A model generated the notes under the pieces. It saw only the letters and a program-made list of their open reading frames with translations, was not told where the DNA came from and did not search any database. Of a DNA stretch of 64,000 nucleotides, positions 42,530-51,935 are shown in pieces. Source of the DNA: Janthinobacterium lividum (GTDB taxonomy: Bacteria > Pseudomonadota > Gammaproteobacteria > Burkholderiales > Burkholderiaceae_D); contig NZ_JAAOLY010000021.1 in the NCBI RefSeq assembly GCF_011601275.1, positions 19,734 to 83,733 on the forward strand, written 5' to 3'. The position numbers were made by a program, and so were the translations under genes. Each line of letters opens with the position of its first letter. Position 1 is the first letter of the stretch.

Positions 42530-42907
42530 ATGCCTGAAAAAACCGTTGCTGAAAAAATGTATGTGAAAAATGCCACGACCCTGACCGTGCTCAATGACGG
42601 CGGCGAGCATGAGGAATTGCTGGCGCAGTTGCCGCCGGAGCGGCTGGTACGGGAAAGTGAAAAAGCCGACTGGATACTGCTGTTCGCGCGCAGCCGCGCG
42701 GAACTGGAGCAATTCCTGCCCGTGGCGCAGGCGCGCCTGGCGCCCGGTGGCGCCCTCTGGGTGGCTTACCGCAAGGGGGGAATCAAGGCAGGCAGCGATA
42801 TCCACCGCGACGATATCCGCCTGTATGCGCAGGGATCAGGGCTCGACAGCGTGGCGATGGTCGCCATCGACGCCGGCTGGTCAGCGCTGCGCCTGAAACA
42901 AGTGTAG
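42530..42907 (+). CDS. DUF3052-like hypothetical protein
   Basis: A 125-residue soluble protein, Rossmann-like in pattern. TLTVLNDGGEHEELLAQLPP, ADWILLFARSRAELEQFLP, the APGGALWVAYRKGG block and SVAMVAIDAGWSALRLK agree with small proteins grouped as DUF3052. No catalytic motif is evident. ATG 42530 was chosen over the upstream in-frame ATG at 42491 because homology begins with MPEKTVAEKMYVKN. It is divergent from the PadR gene and converges with queG. Confidence 0.68.
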   Translation: MPEKTVAEKMYVKNATTLTVLNDGGEHEELLAQLPPERLVRESEKADWILLFARSRAELEQFLPVAQARLAPGGALWVAYRKGGIKAGSDIHRDDIRLYAQGSGLDSVAMVAIDAGWSALRLKQV

Positions 42908-42914
42908 TCGAGGT

Positions 42915-44006
42915 CTAGGCGATGCCGTGCAAGGCCAGCGCCCATTCGACGTGTTCGCGCACGATGGCCGATGGATGCTCGCGGCGCGACAGCAGGGCCG
43001 CGACGATGTCGGCCTGGCCTTTGGCCTTGGCGGCCGCATTGCCCATGCCGACGGCCAGGTTGCGCAGCCAGCGTTCGTGGCCGATGCGGCGAATGGCGCT
43101 GCCTTCCATGCGGCGGTTGAATTCCTCTTCCGTCCAGGCGAACAGCTCCACCATGCCGGCGCTGCCCAGGCTGTGGCGCTCGTCGAAGTCGGGCACGACG
43201 GCGCGCTGGGCGAACTTGTTCCACGGGCAGACGGTCTGGCAATCGTCGCAGCCATACACCTTGTTGCCAATCAGGGGGCGCATCTCGACGGGAATGGCGC
43301 CCTTCAATTCGATCGTCAGATACGAGATGCAGCGGCGCGCGTCGAGCTGGTACGGCCCGAGGATGGCTTGCGTCGGGCACACCGTGATGCACGCCGAGCA
43401 CTGGCCGCAGCGCGGCGTTTCCGGCGGATCGACGGGCAACGGCACATCGATGAGGATCTCGCCAAGGAAAAAGAAGGAACCGCCCTGGCGGTTGATCAGC
43501 AAGGTGTGCTTGCCACGCCAGCCCAATCCCCCCTTTTGCGCCAGCTCGACTTCCATCACGGGCGCCGAATCGCTGAAGACGCGGTAGCCGAAGTCGCCGA
43601 TCTCGCCCTTGATGCGCTCGGCCAGCTGCTGCAGGCGCGAACGCATCACCTTGTGATAATCGCGGCCGCGCGCATACACGGAGATCACGGCCGCTTCAGG
43701 ATCGGCGTCGCGCGCCGCCTCGTGCGCACGCCAGTCCGGCCCCAGCGCCGGCGGCAGATAATTCATGCGCGCGCTGATGGCGCGCACCGTGCCCGGCACC
43801 AGTTCGGCCGGGCGCGCGCGCTTCATGCCATGGCTGGCCATGTAATCCATTTCGCCGTGATACCCTGCGGCTAGCCAGGCTTGCAAGGGCGCTTCCATGT
43901 GCGACAGGTCGACGTCGGCGATGCGCACCTCGGCAAAACCCAGCTCGCGCCCCCATTCTTTGATGGTGCGCGCCAGGACGGCGAGATCGGTGACGGTGGC
44001 GGACAT
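42915..44006 (-). CDS. queG: Epoxyqueuosine reductase
   Basis: A 363-residue cobalamin-dependent iron-sulfur enzyme that completes queuosine in tRNA. Two [4Fe-4S] motifs are present: CGQCSACITVCP and CDDCQTVCPW, with the preceding NRQGGSFFFLGEILID block. The C-terminal HEAT-like tail (RRIGHERWLRNLAVGMGN...) is typical. The ATG at 44004-44006 is 78 bases from the divergent tsaE, an arrangement common in beta-proteobacteria. Confidence 0.95.
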   Translation of the reverse strand: MSATVTDLAVLARTIKEWGRELGFAEVRIADVDLSHMEAPLQAWLAAGYHGEMDYMASHGMKRARPAELVPGTVRAISARMNYLPPALGPDWRAHEAARDADPEAAVISVYARGRDYHKVMRSRLQQLAERIKGEIGDFGYRVFSDSAPVMEVELAQKGGLGWRGKHTLLINRQGGSFFFLGEILIDVPLPVDPPETPRCGQCSACITVCPTQAILGPYQLDARRCISYLTIELKGAIPVEMRPLIGNKVYGCDDCQTVCPWNKFAQRAVVPDFDERHSLGSAGMVELFAWTEEEFNRRMEGSAIRRIGHERWLRNLAVGMGNAAAKAKGQADIVAALLSRREHPSAIVREHVEWALALHGIA

Positions 44007-44084
44007 AGGGGACTTTACGGAAAACGGGAGGCGCGCGGGCGGTTACAATGACAGCAGCCTCCATTTTATGCGATACCGAAGATA

Positions 44085-44573
44085 ATGACCGAACACTTCA
44101 AAGCCCACCTCCACGACGAAGCCGGCACCGCCGCGCTGGGCGCCGCGCTGGCGCGCGCGCTGGCGCCGGGCCTGGCGATCTACCTGCACGGCGACCTCGG
44201 TGCCGGCAAGACGGCCCTCACGCGCGCCCTGCTGCACGCGGCCGGCCATGCGGGCCACGTGAAAAGCCCCACCTACACCTTGTCCGAACCGTACACGGTG
44301 CAGCTCGATGGCCAGAGCGTCAACGTCATCCACTTCGACCTGTACCGCATGGGCAGCGCCGAGGAATTTCTCGACGCGGGCTTTCGCGAAGACTTCGACG
44401 GCCGTAATATCTGCATCGTCGAATGGCCGGAGAAAGCCGAACCGGTGCTGCCGCCGGCCGACCTGAATATTTATTTGAACGTTGCGGGTACAGGACGTGA
44501 TGTAGAATTGCAAGCGTCTTCTGAATTGGGTCTGTCATGCCTTCACCGTCTCAAGTTCGCCCCGAACCTTTGA
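44085..44573 (+). CDS. tsaE: tRNA threonylcarbamoyladenosine biosynthesis ATPase
   Basis: A 162-residue P-loop ATPase acting with TsaB/TsaD in making t6A37 in tRNA. Walker A is GDLGAGKT (36-43); the KSPTYTLSEPY and HFDLYRM blocks and VEWPEKA follow. The last 12 codons overlap the amiC start (44537), so the two are translated in a coupled fashion. Confidence 0.94.
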   Translation: MTEHFKAHLHDEAGTAALGAALARALAPGLAIYLHGDLGAGKTALTRALLHAAGHAGHVKSPTYTLSEPYTVQLDGQSVNVIHFDLYRMGSAEEFLDAGFREDFDGRNICIVEWPEKAEPVLPPADLNIYLNVAGTGRDVELQASSELGLSCLHRLKFAPNL

Positions 44574-45934
44574 TCTCCTCGCCCATCACCCGGCGCACGG
44601 TCCTCAAGGCCGGCGGCACCCTGCTGTTGTCCGTGTTCGCGCCCATGTCGGCGATGGCGGCGCAAATTCTCGCCGTGCGCGTCTGGCCGGCCGAGGACTA
44701 CACGCGCGTCACCCTGGAAAACGACAGCATCCTCAAGGCGACCCACTTCATCGTCAAGGATCCGGAACGCCTGGTGGTCGACATCGAAGGGCTGGAACTC
44801 AATCCCACCTTGAAGGGCCTGGTGGCGAAGATCCAGTCGAACGACCCGTACATCAAGCAGGTGCGCGTGGGCCAGAACCGGCCCAACGTCGTGCGCCTGG
44901 TGTTCGACCTGAAAGAGGAAGTCACGCCGCAGTTGTTTACCCTGCCCCCGGCCGGCTCCTACAACCACCGCCTGATCTTCGACCTGTATCCCGTACGCGA
45001 GCCGGACCTGATCGCGCAGATGATCGAAAAGGGCGACTGGTCGAGCGACCCGGCCAAGCCACCCATGGCCGACACGCACACGCCGCCGCCCGCGCTGCCG
45101 CTGCCCGAGAGCGGCAAGCCGCCCGTGGCCGCCGTCACACCGGCAACGCCGATCGTGCCGCCCGTGCCCGACGTGCGTCCGGAACAGCGCCCCGAAGCGC
45201 GTCCCCTGCCGGGCCAGAAAGTGGTGCGCATGATTACCATCGCCCTCGATCCCGGCCACGGCGGCGAAGACCCGGGCGCCATGGGCAGCCGGGGCAGCCG
45301 CGAAAAAGACGTGGTGCTGGCCATCGCCAAGCGCCTCAAGACCAAGCTGGAACTGCAGCCGAACATGCGCGTCATGCTCACGCGCGACGCCGATTTCTTC
45401 GTCCCGCTGGGCATGCGCGTGGAAAAGGCGCGCAAGGTGCAGGCCGACCTGTTCGTCTCGATCCACGCCGACGCCTTCATCCAGCCGACGGCGCGCGGCT
45501 CGTCCGTCTTCGTACTGTCCGAAAAGGGCGCCACCTCGACGGCCGCGCGCTGGCTGGCCAACAAGGAAAACCAGGCCGATCTGATCGGCGGCGTGAACGT
45601 GAAGAACCACGACAAGCAGCTGGCCAGCGTGCTGCTCGACCTGTCGACGACGGCGCAGATCAATGACAGCATGAAGCTGGGCAAGGCCGTGCTGCGCGAA
45701 ATCGGCGGCATCAACCGCCTGCACAAGGGTTCCGTCGAACAGGCCGGCTTCGCCGTGCTCAAAGCACCGGACATCCCTTCCATCCTGATCGAGACGGCGT
45801 TCATCTCGAATCCGGAAGAAGAAGCCAAGCTGACCGACAACGGCTACCAGGACCAGATGGCCGACGCCATCGTCACGGGCATCAAGAATTATTTTGCCAA
45901 GAATCCGCCACTGGCGAAAAGCCGCCTGACCTGA
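44537..45934 (+). CDS. amiC: N-acetylmuramoyl-L-alanine amidase, Tat-exported
   Basis: A 465-residue periplasmic amidase. A twin-arginine signal (ITRRTVLKAGG, residues 17-27, then a hydrophobic stretch to AMAA) precedes an AMIN targeting domain (about 45-150), a proline-rich linker (170-230) and an Amidase_3 catalytic domain with zinc ligands in DPGHGGEDPGA, the Glu in GSRGSREKD, and FVSIHADAF plus the ETAFISN segment. It cleaves septal murein during daughter-cell separation and is probably activated by NlpD/EnvC-like factors. It overlaps tsaE by 37 bases. Confidence 0.94.
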   Translation: MPSPSQVRPEPLISSPITRRTVLKAGGTLLLSVFAPMSAMAAQILAVRVWPAEDYTRVTLENDSILKATHFIVKDPERLVVDIEGLELNPTLKGLVAKIQSNDPYIKQVRVGQNRPNVVRLVFDLKEEVTPQLFTLPPAGSYNHRLIFDLYPVREPDLIAQMIEKGDWSSDPAKPPMADTHTPPPALPLPESGKPPVAAVTPATPIVPPVPDVRPEQRPEARPLPGQKVVRMITIALDPGHGGEDPGAMGSRGSREKDVVLAIAKRLKTKLELQPNMRVMLTRDADFFVPLGMRVEKARKVQADLFVSIHADAFIQPTARGSSVFVLSEKGATSTAARWLANKENQADLIGGVNVKNHDKQLASVLLDLSTTAQINDSMKLGKAVLREIGGINRLHKGSVEQAGFAVLKAPDIPSILIETAFISNPEEEAKLTDNGYQDQMADAIVTGIKNYFAKNPPLAKSRLT

Positions 45935-45953
45935 CATGACATGAAAGCCTAGC

Positions 45954-46790
45954 ATGAGCGAGAGTACCTTTGGCCAGCTGCCGGCCGTGACCATCCGCGC
46001 CGCCGATGGCGCGCAAGCGACCGTCACCCTGTACGGCGGCCACCTGGTCTCGTGGCAGACCAGCGATGGCCAGGAGCGCCTGTTCTGCAGCCGCGATTCC
46101 GCCCTCGACGGCAGCCGCGCCATCCGTGGCGGCGTACCCGTGATCTTTCCCCAGTTCGGCGCGCGCGGCACGGGCATGCGCCACGGCTTTGCGCGCGTGG
46201 CGACGTGGCAGCTGGAATCGAGCGGCGAGGCCGATGGCGCCGCATGGGCGCAATTTGTCCTGACCCAGGCTGACTTGCCGGAAGCGATCGCCGCCACCTG
46301 GGCCTGGGCTTTCACCTTGCGCCTGCGCGTGGCCGTCAAGGCGCAGGCGCTGGAACTGAACCTGTCCGTGCACAACACGGGCGAGCAGGCGTTTCCATTC
46401 TCGGCCGCCCTGCACAGTTATTTTGCGATTGATCAATTGAGCGAAGCGCGCGTTGGCGGCTTGCAGCGCGTGCGCTACTCGGACGAGACGCCGCAAGATG
46501 CCTTGCAGGCGGAAGAAGTGCTGCAGTTCGCGGACAAGATGGACCGCATCTACTACCAGCTGCCCGGTCCCTTGACCCTGCAATCTGGCAGCCATACCCT
46601 GCGCCTGGAGCAGCAGGGCTTCACGGACGCCGTCGTGTGGAACCCGGGCGCGCAAGACGCGGCCGCCCTGCCCGACCTGCCCGACGACGAGCAGCCGCGC
46701 TTCATCTGCATCGAGCCGGCCCTGATCCAGCCTGATACCCTGGCCGCCGGCGCCGAATGGACGGGCCGCCAGCGCCTTGAGTTTATTTAA
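45954..46790 (+). CDS. D-hexose-6-phosphate mutarotase (YeaD-like)
   Basis: A 278-residue aldose-1-epimerase-fold enzyme. YGGHLVSWQ, GGVPVIFPQFG and MRHGFARVATW are the typical phosphate- and sugar-binding blocks; H154-type histidine in AALHSYFAI and E261-type glutamate in CIEPAL are the likely acid/base. It interconverts alpha and beta hexose-6-phosphates. It ends with a 4-base overlap of the stop of the convergent carbonic anhydrase gene. Confidence 0.88.
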   Translation: MSESTFGQLPAVTIRAADGAQATVTLYGGHLVSWQTSDGQERLFCSRDSALDGSRAIRGGVPVIFPQFGARGTGMRHGFARVATWQLESSGEADGAAWAQFVLTQADLPEAIAATWAWAFTLRLRVAVKAQALELNLSVHNTGEQAFPFSAALHSYFAIDQLSEARVGGLQRVRYSDETPQDALQAEEVLQFADKMDRIYYQLPGPLTLQSGSHTLRLEQQGFTDAVVWNPGAQDAAALPDLPDDEQPRFICIEPALIQPDTLAAGAEWTGRQRLEFI

Positions 46791-47818
46791 TTCGATTCCT
46801 TGATGATGCGTCCATTGCCCGGCTGAATCGGGCGCGCATTCAAGGGATACAAGCGGCTGAACAACGCCATCTGCGCCGGCGACGCCTGCACCGGCTGCTT
46901 CATCACCATCCACAGCACGCCTTCGCTGCAAGGCGGCTCCGTCATCGACCCCATATACGTGTAGTAATCGCGCCGCGCCGGCAGCATCTCGGCCGGGTCG
47001 AGCAGGATGGTCGGCTGCATGGTCTCGAATTTTTCCAGCGGCAGGTTGTTCCACACGGTCTGGATGGTCGCTTGCGGCGCGCCCCGCTCCAGCAGCAGCG
47101 CCAGCACGGCTTGCCGGCCTTCCGCGTCGCGGTGCACCAGGTGCACCACCATCTCGAACGCCTTGCCATTGATGCGCTCTTCGGACGGGCGGTGGAAATG
47201 GAATTGCTGCAGCTCGAACATGCGGTTCTGCACCGTGATGTAATTGCCGCCGCTCACGCCCACCTGCACCGTGTGGCCATTGTCGACCACGTTGAACGAG
47301 GACGGATGGTAGTCAAAGCTGATCTGCTCGAGTTCCACCTTCATGCCATCGCGGATATCGATCGGCGACTGGCGGCTGCCATTGCCGCACTTGGCCCAGT
47401 CGACATTGATCTTGCTCCAGTTCGCCGGGCCGCTGTCACCCTCGTACGACCAGTGCGTGCCGCGCGCCACGGGCGGTGGCGGCGGCGGTGCGGCCTTCAC
47501 CACGGCGGCGCGCTTGGCGCGGGCGGCGGCGCGGGCCGCCTGGGTGGCGCGCATTTCCGCCAGGCGCGCCGCGATGCGTTCGGACAGGTCGACTTCGGCC
47601 GCTTCTTCCTTTTCGCGCGCCGTGGGCGCGACGACGACAGGCGTCTTGACCTCCTTGCCCTTCACCGATTCGGTCAGGGTTTTCATGGCGGCCGCGCGCG
47701 CCGACGCCGACATGGGCGCGGATGCGGTGGCGCTCGCCGGGGCGGGGGCATCTTTGGCGCTTGCCATGGCCGTCATCACGGCAAGGCTGCAAGCTAACAG
47801 GGCGCTCAAATGTCGCAT
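46787..47818 (-). CDS. Alpha-class carbonic anhydrase with extended N-terminal region
   Basis: A 343-residue secreted carbonic anhydrase. A signal peptide (1-21) is followed by an Ala-rich, helix-forming spacer (about 25-108), a run of six prolines (111-116) and the catalytic domain from HWSYEGDSGPANW on (122-343). Zinc ligands are H207, H209 and H226 (FHFHR ... VVHLVH). It hydrates CO2 in the periplasm. The usual alpha-CA of bacteria is about 230-250 residues, so roughly 90 residues of spacer are extra. The ATG at 47816-47818 begins a clean signal peptide; an upstream extension would overlap the dedA terminator. Confidence 0.88.
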   Translation of the reverse strand: MRHLSALLACSLAVMTAMASAKDAPAPASATASAPMSASARAAAMKTLTESVKGKEVKTPVVVAPTAREKEEAAEVDLSERIAARLAEMRATQAARAAARAKRAAVVKAAPPPPPPVARGTHWSYEGDSGPANWSKINVDWAKCGNGSRQSPIDIRDGMKVELEQISFDYHPSSFNVVDNGHTVQVGVSGGNYITVQNRMFELQQFHFHRPSEERINGKAFEMVVHLVHRDAEGRQAVLALLLERGAPQATIQTVWNNLPLEKFETMQPTILLDPAEMLPARRDYYTYMGSMTEPPCSEGVLWMVMKQPVQASPAQMALFSRLYPLNARPIQPGNGRIIKESN

Positions 47819-47910
47819 GGAAATCCAGAAAGTAAGAATACCCTCTGGTTTACGGTTGGAAAGCAACAAAACTTGAATCAAGGCAGGAGCAAAGCAGAAG
47901 TACCGAAGAG

Positions 47911-47965
47911 AAAACGGGATCCAGGGCCAGCTGCGGACGGCGCCGCAGCATGCTTGCCCTGGATC
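47911..47965 (-). terminator. Large two-part terminator hairpin after dedA
   Basis: GATCCAGGGC (47918-47927) pairs with GCCCTGGATC (47956-47965), and an inner stem CTGCGG/CCGCAG (47931-47948) sits inside. On the minus strand it begins 11 bases after the dedA stop and is followed by CCG and TTTT, so it ends the dedA transcript before the carbonic anhydrase gene. Confidence 0.65.
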
Positions 47966-47975
47966 TTTGCAGCAA

Positions 47976-48626
47976 TTACGCCGACTTGCCGACCATGCGC
48001 TTGTAGAGTTTCCACATGCCGCCCAGTACCACCGGCACGACAGCGGCGCCGACACCGATCAGCACGATCAAGGTCAGGTGGTCGCGAATCCATGGGATAT
48101 TGCCGAAGAAGTAACCCGCCGTCACCAGACCGACCACCCACAACAGGGCGCCCGTGATGTTGTACATCTGGAAGCGCGCATGCGTCATGTCGGAAATGCC
48201 GGCCACGAACGGGGCGAAGGTACGCACCACCGGCACAAAACGGGCCAGGATGATGGTCTTGCCGCCGTGCTTTTCAAAGAATTCATGCGTGCGGCGCATG
48301 GCGTCCTTGTTGATCCAGCGGTAATCGTGGGTAAACACCCTCTGCCCGATGGCCTCGCCTATCCAGTAATTGAGCGTATTGCCCGTGACGGCGGCTGTCA
48401 CCAGCAAGACTATCAGCAAGCCCAGGTGCATCTGTCCCGTCGCGCAAAACGCGCCGGCGATAAACAACAAGGTATCTCCAGGGAAAAAAAACAGCACCAC
48501 GAGGCCTGTCTCGCAAAAAATAATGGCAAACAGCACCGCATACACGAGGGTGCCGTACTGCTCGATCAAGATACCCAACGTCTTGTCGACATGCACGATC
48601 ATGTCGAGGAATTGCACAAAATCCAT
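47976..48626 (-). CDS. DedA-family membrane protein
   Basis: A 216-residue DedA/SNARE-associated protein with about five hydrophobic segments. ETGLVVLFFFPGDTLLFIAGA, the GNTLNYWIGEAIG block and KHGGKTIILARFVPVVRTFAPFVAG carry the family's essential acidic and arginine residues. DedA proteins are proton-motive-force-linked lipid transporters (for example undecaprenyl-phosphate recycling). The ATG at 48624-48626 follows AGGGAAA; an upstream alternative at 48665 is less likely. Confidence 0.9.
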   Translation of the reverse strand: MDFVQFLDMIVHVDKTLGILIEQYGTLVYAVLFAIIFCETGLVVLFFFPGDTLLFIAGAFCATGQMHLGLLIVLLVTAAVTGNTLNYWIGEAIGQRVFTHDYRWINKDAMRRTHEFFEKHGGKTIILARFVPVVRTFAPFVAGISDMTHARFQMYNITGALLWVVGLVTAGYFFGNIPWIRDHLTLIVLIGVGAAVVPVVLGGMWKLYKRMVGKSA

Positions 48627-48874
48627 ATATTTTTCCCTAAAGGTAGCGGCGGAATCATACACCACCCGGCCCGCGCAACGGCAGTCCCCGGGGCGATATT
48701 TCTGGATTAATTATGCGGCGCCCTTGCGCGTGTGGCAATTTAAGTAAAGGTTAAGGAAAAGCCATATCGGCAGGCAACTGTCAGGATCGCCATCTGCAAT
48801 GTTTTTCCAACGAAATATTGCCATTCCGGTATACACTTTCTGCACGACGCAACCCGCGTCGACCAGGAGAAAAC

Positions 48875-49816
48875 ATGTATCGACACCCACTGAGCGGCCT
48901 GACCATGGCCACCGTACTGGGCCTTGCACAGCTGGCTGCCCACGCGGCGCCCGTCCAGATCAAGGCGCCCGCCGAACTGCCCGCCAAGGCAACCTTGGCC
49001 GACGTGATCAAGGCATCGAAGCCGTCCGACTGGCGTCCGCTGGACCCGGACAACACCCTGTACCTCGACATTCCCGCCGGCCGCGTGGTGATCGAACTGG
49101 CACCCGACTTCGCGCCGAAACACGTGGCCAACATCAAGGCCCTGGTGGCGGAACAGTATTACGACGGCCTGGCCATCACGCGCGCGCAGGACAACTGGGT
49201 GGCGCAGTGGGGCGATCCGAACGAGAAAAATCCCAAGCCGATCCAGCATGCCCAGCGCACGCTGCCCGGCGAATTCACGGTACCGCTGAAAAACATCAAG
49301 AGCTTCACGCGCCTGCCGGACGTCGATGGCTATGCGCCGCAAGTGGGCCATTCGAACGGCTTCCCGTCGGCACGCGATCCGAAAACGGGCACGGCCTGGC
49401 TCACGCATTGCTATGCCACCGTGGGCGTGGGCCGCGACAGCACCAGCGACAGCGGCGGCGGCACGGAGCTGTACGCCGTCATCGGCCAGTCGCCGCGCCA
49501 CCTGGACCGCGACATCACCGTCGTCGGCAGGGTCGTTTCCGGCATGCCATTACTGTCCACCCTGCCACGGGGCACGGCGCCCATGGGCTTTTATGACAGC
49601 CCCGAGAAAAACGTGCCGATCAAGGCCATCCGCCTGGCCGCCAGCGTGCCACCCGAGCAGCGCAGCAACCTGGAAGTGATGCGCACCGACAGCGCCGCTT
49701 ACCAGGCCGTGCTGGAAGCCCAGCGCCACCGCGGCGGCCCGTGGAGCAAGGTCACGGCAGGCCATATCGACCTGTGCAATGCGCCGATACCGGTGCGGGA
49801 GGCGGGGAATAAATAG
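48875..49816 (+). CDS. Periplasmic cyclophilin-type peptidyl-prolyl isomerase
   Basis: A 313-residue exported isomerase. A Sec signal (1-25, ending AHAAPV) is followed by a cyclophilin-type domain: [15 protein letters not shown], then [27 protein letters not shown] and [25 protein letters not shown]. It is larger than PpiA, with inserts and a C-terminal extension from about residue 215. It helps fold envelope proteins. A strong AGGAG precedes the ATG at 48875; the longer upstream reading has no signal peptide. Confidence 0.85.
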   Translation: MYRHPLSGLTMATVLGLAQLAAHAAPVQIKAPAELPAKATLADVIKASKPSDWRPLDPDNTLYLDIPAGRVVIELAPDFAPKHVANIKALVAEQYYDGLAITRAQDNWVAQWGDPNEKNPKPIQHAQRTLPGEFTVPLKNIKSFTRLPDVDGYAPQVGHSNGFPSARDPKTGTAWLTHCYATVGVGRDSTSDSGGGTELYAVIGQSPRHLDRDITVVGRVVSGMPLLSTLPRGTAPMGFYDSPEKNVPIKAIRLAASVPPEQRSNLEVMRTDSAAYQAVLEAQRHRGGPWSKVTAGHIDLCNAPIPVREAGNK

Positions 49817-49871
49817 CGACTAAGGCTGGGGTCAGCCCCCGGGCACGTCGGCGCTAAATTTTGAGTTAGCG

Positions 49872-49928
49872 GTGTTGAGGGTCTGACCCCAAGTACGCTG
49901 GCGTTGGCGGCGTTGAGGGTCTGACCCC
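49872..49928. repeat. Two copies of a GTTGAGGGTCTGACCCC repeat before mutL
   Basis: G(T/C)GTTGAGGGTCTGACCCC occurs at 49872-49890 and 49910-49928, each containing the self-complementary core GGGTC-TGACCC. A degraded copy (GGGGTCAGCCCC, 49828-49839) lies just before. The same core recurs after mutL, so mutL is flanked by members of a short dispersed repeat family. Confidence 0.7.
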
Positions 49929-49930
49929 GG

Positions 49931-49936
49931 TATAAT
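49931..49936 (+). promoter_or_regulatory. mutL: Consensus -10 box directly before mutL
   Basis: TATAAT lies 6 bases before the mutL ATG, abutting the second repeat copy. A start of transcription 6-8 bases downstream would fall on the ATG, implying a leaderless or nearly leaderless mRNA. No good -35 was found at 17 bases; TTGAGG in the repeat is only 12 bases away. Confidence 0.4.
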
Positions 49937-49942
49937 TGGGTC

Positions 49943-51856
49943 ATGAACGCTCCCATCACGCCCCACCGCCCGATCCAGGCCTTGCCTGACCAGTTGATTT
50001 CGCAAATCGCCGCCGGCGAGGTGGTCGAGCGGCCATCCGCCGTCGTCAAGGAATTGCTGGAAAACGCGCTCGACTCGGGCGCCACGCAGATCACGGTGCG
50101 GCTGGAAGAAGGGGGCGTGAAACGCATCGCGATTACAGACAACGGCCGCGGCATCGACAAGGATCAGCTGCCGCTGGCCCTGGCGCGCCACGCCACGTCA
50201 AAAATCGCCTCGCTGCACGACCTGGAAAACGTGGGTACCCTGGGCTTTCGCGGCGAGGCGCTGGCCTCGATCGCCTCGGTGGCCGCCGTCACCGTGACCT
50301 CGCGCACGGCCGACGCAGCCCATGCGTGGGAAATCGTCGGCTCGCACAATGGCAGCGTCTCGCCATCGTCGGGCGCGCACGGCACCACGGTCGACGTGCA
50401 AGACCTGTATTTCAACACGCCCGCGCGGCGCAAATTCCTCAAATCGGAGCAGACGGAATACGGCCACTGCGCCGAAGTCGTGCGCCGCATCGCGCTGGCG
50501 CGGCCGGACGTGTCGTTCTCGCTGTCGCACAACGGCCGCACCATCGACCAGTGGAATATCAGCGAACTGGCCAAGCGCAGCGCCCACATCCTCGGCAACG
50601 ACTTCGCCGAAGCGCGACTGGCGCTGGACGAGTCGGCCGGCAGCCTGCACATACACGGCTTTGCCGGCTTGCCGACGGCGTCCAAGGCGCGCGCCGATGG
50701 CCAGTTCTTTTATGTCAACGGGCGCTTCGTGCGCGACAAGCTGCTCGTGCACGCCGTGCGCATGGCCTACCAGGACGTGCTGCATGGCGACCGTTTTCCG
50801 TCGTACGTGCTGGCGCTCGACCTCGACCCGGCCCTGGTCGACGTCAACGTGCACCCGTCGAAGATCGAAGTGCGCTTCCGCGACAGCCGTTCCGTGCACC
50901 AGTTCGTATTCCACGCCGTGCAGCGCGCGCTGGCGCAAACGTCGGCCACGGCCTTCGGCAGCGTACCGGCGCCTTTGCCGGCCGCTTCCACCCTGGGCGG
51001 CGATACCGCTGGCGCGGGTTTGGGTGGCCCCGGCATCTGGCGCCGCGAGCAGACGCAAACGTCATTCGGCGCGCAGTTTACAAATACCTTTGCCCCCGCC
51101 TCGCCCGGCGCGAACCTTCCCTTCTTTGCCGACGCGCCAGGCGTGGCCCAGGACGCGGCGGCCTATGGCGCCCTGTTCAGCGGCGGCGCAGGTGCCGCCA
51201 ACTCGCCGATCACGCAGGTGGAACCGTACATCGCCTCGCCCGAAGCGATGGCGCGCGAAGAGTATCCGCTGGGCTTTGCCCTGGCCCAGCTGCATGGCAT
51301 CTACATCCTGGCGCAAAATACCAAGGGCCTGGTGCTGGTCGACATGCATGCGGCGCACGAGCGCATCCTGTACGAGCAGTTGAAAAACGCGCTGCAGGCG
51401 CAAGTGTCGGGCCAGGACATGCAGGTGCAATCCTTGCTGATCCCCGTGACGTTCTACGCGGACGCCATCGAAGTGTCGACGGCGAATGAAAACCAGGACA
51501 CATTGAAAGCGCTGGGCTTCGACATCGCCGCCCTGTCGCCCACCACCCTGGCCGTGCGCAGCGTGCCGACCTTGCTGAAGAACGCCGACGCGCAAACCCT
51601 GGCGCGCGACGTGCTGCGCGACGTGCGCGAATACGGCGGCTCGCGCGTGCTGATCGAGCGCCAGAACGAATTGCTGGGCACCCTGGCCTGCCACACAGCC
51701 GTGCGCGCCAACCGGATTTTATCGGTGCAGGAAATGAACGCCCTGCTGCGCCAGATGGAGAGCACGGAACGCGCCGACCAGTGCAACCATGGCCGGCCGA
51801 CGTGGGTGCAGGTCGAGATCAACGCGCTCGATAAACTGTTCCTGCGCGGCCAATAA
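49943..51856 (+). CDS. mutL: DNA mismatch repair protein MutL
   Basis: A 637-residue MutL. The N-terminal GHKL ATPase has [18 protein letters not shown] and [10 protein letters not shown], and the [11 protein letters not shown] lever region. The C-terminal domain carries [12 protein letters not shown] from residue 467, a close variant of the endonuclease metal motif DQHAxxExxxxE, plus ACHTAVRAN and CNHGRP, so this MutL is probably a nicking endonuclease, as in other beta-proteobacteria and unlike E. coli. A linker of about 100 residues (345-440) is Ala/Gly/Pro-rich. Confidence 0.95.
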   Translation: MNAPITPHRPIQALPDQLISQIAAGEVVERPSAVVKELLENALDSGATQITVRLEEGGVKRIAITDNGRGIDKDQLPLALARHATSKIASLHDLENVGTLGFRGEALASIASVAAVTVTSRTADAAHAWEIVGSHNGSVSPSSGAHGTTVDVQDLYFNTPARRKFLKSEQTEYGHCAEVVRRIALARPDVSFSLSHNGRTIDQWNISELAKRSAHILGNDFAEARLALDESAGSLHIHGFAGLPTASKARADGQFFYVNGRFVRDKLLVHAVRMAYQDVLHGDRFPSYVLALDLDPALVDVNVHPSKIEVRFRDSRSVHQFVFHAVQRALAQTSATAFGSVPAPLPAASTLGGDTAGAGLGGPGIWRREQTQTSFGAQFTNTFAPASPGANLPFFADAPGVAQDAAAYGALFSGGAGAANSPITQVEPYIASPEAMAREEYPLGFALAQLHGIYILAQNTKGLVLVDMHAAHERILYEQLKNALQAQVSGQDMQVQSLLIPVTFYADAIEVSTANENQDTLKALGFDIAALSPTTLAVRSVPTLLKNADAQTLARDVLRDVREYGGSRVLIERQNELLGTLACHTAVRANRILSVQEMNALLRQMESTERADQCNHGRPTWVQVEINALDKLFLRGQ

Positions 51857-51862
51857 AATTCC

Positions 51863-51889
51863 GGGGTCAGACCCGCCGGGTCTGACCCC
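51863..51889 (+). repeat. Inverted GGGGTCAGACCC / GGGTCTGACCCC repeat after mutL
   Basis: A perfect 12-bp stem with a GCC loop starts 6 bases after the mutL stop. It is a tail-to-tail pair of the repeat core seen before mutL and would form a very stable hairpin, probably working as 3-prime-end protection or a terminator (only a short T run follows). Confidence 0.75.
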
Positions 51890-51935
51890 AGCCTTTGCCT
51901 TGCCCCCCCCATCGCAAGCACATCAAAAAAGCATC

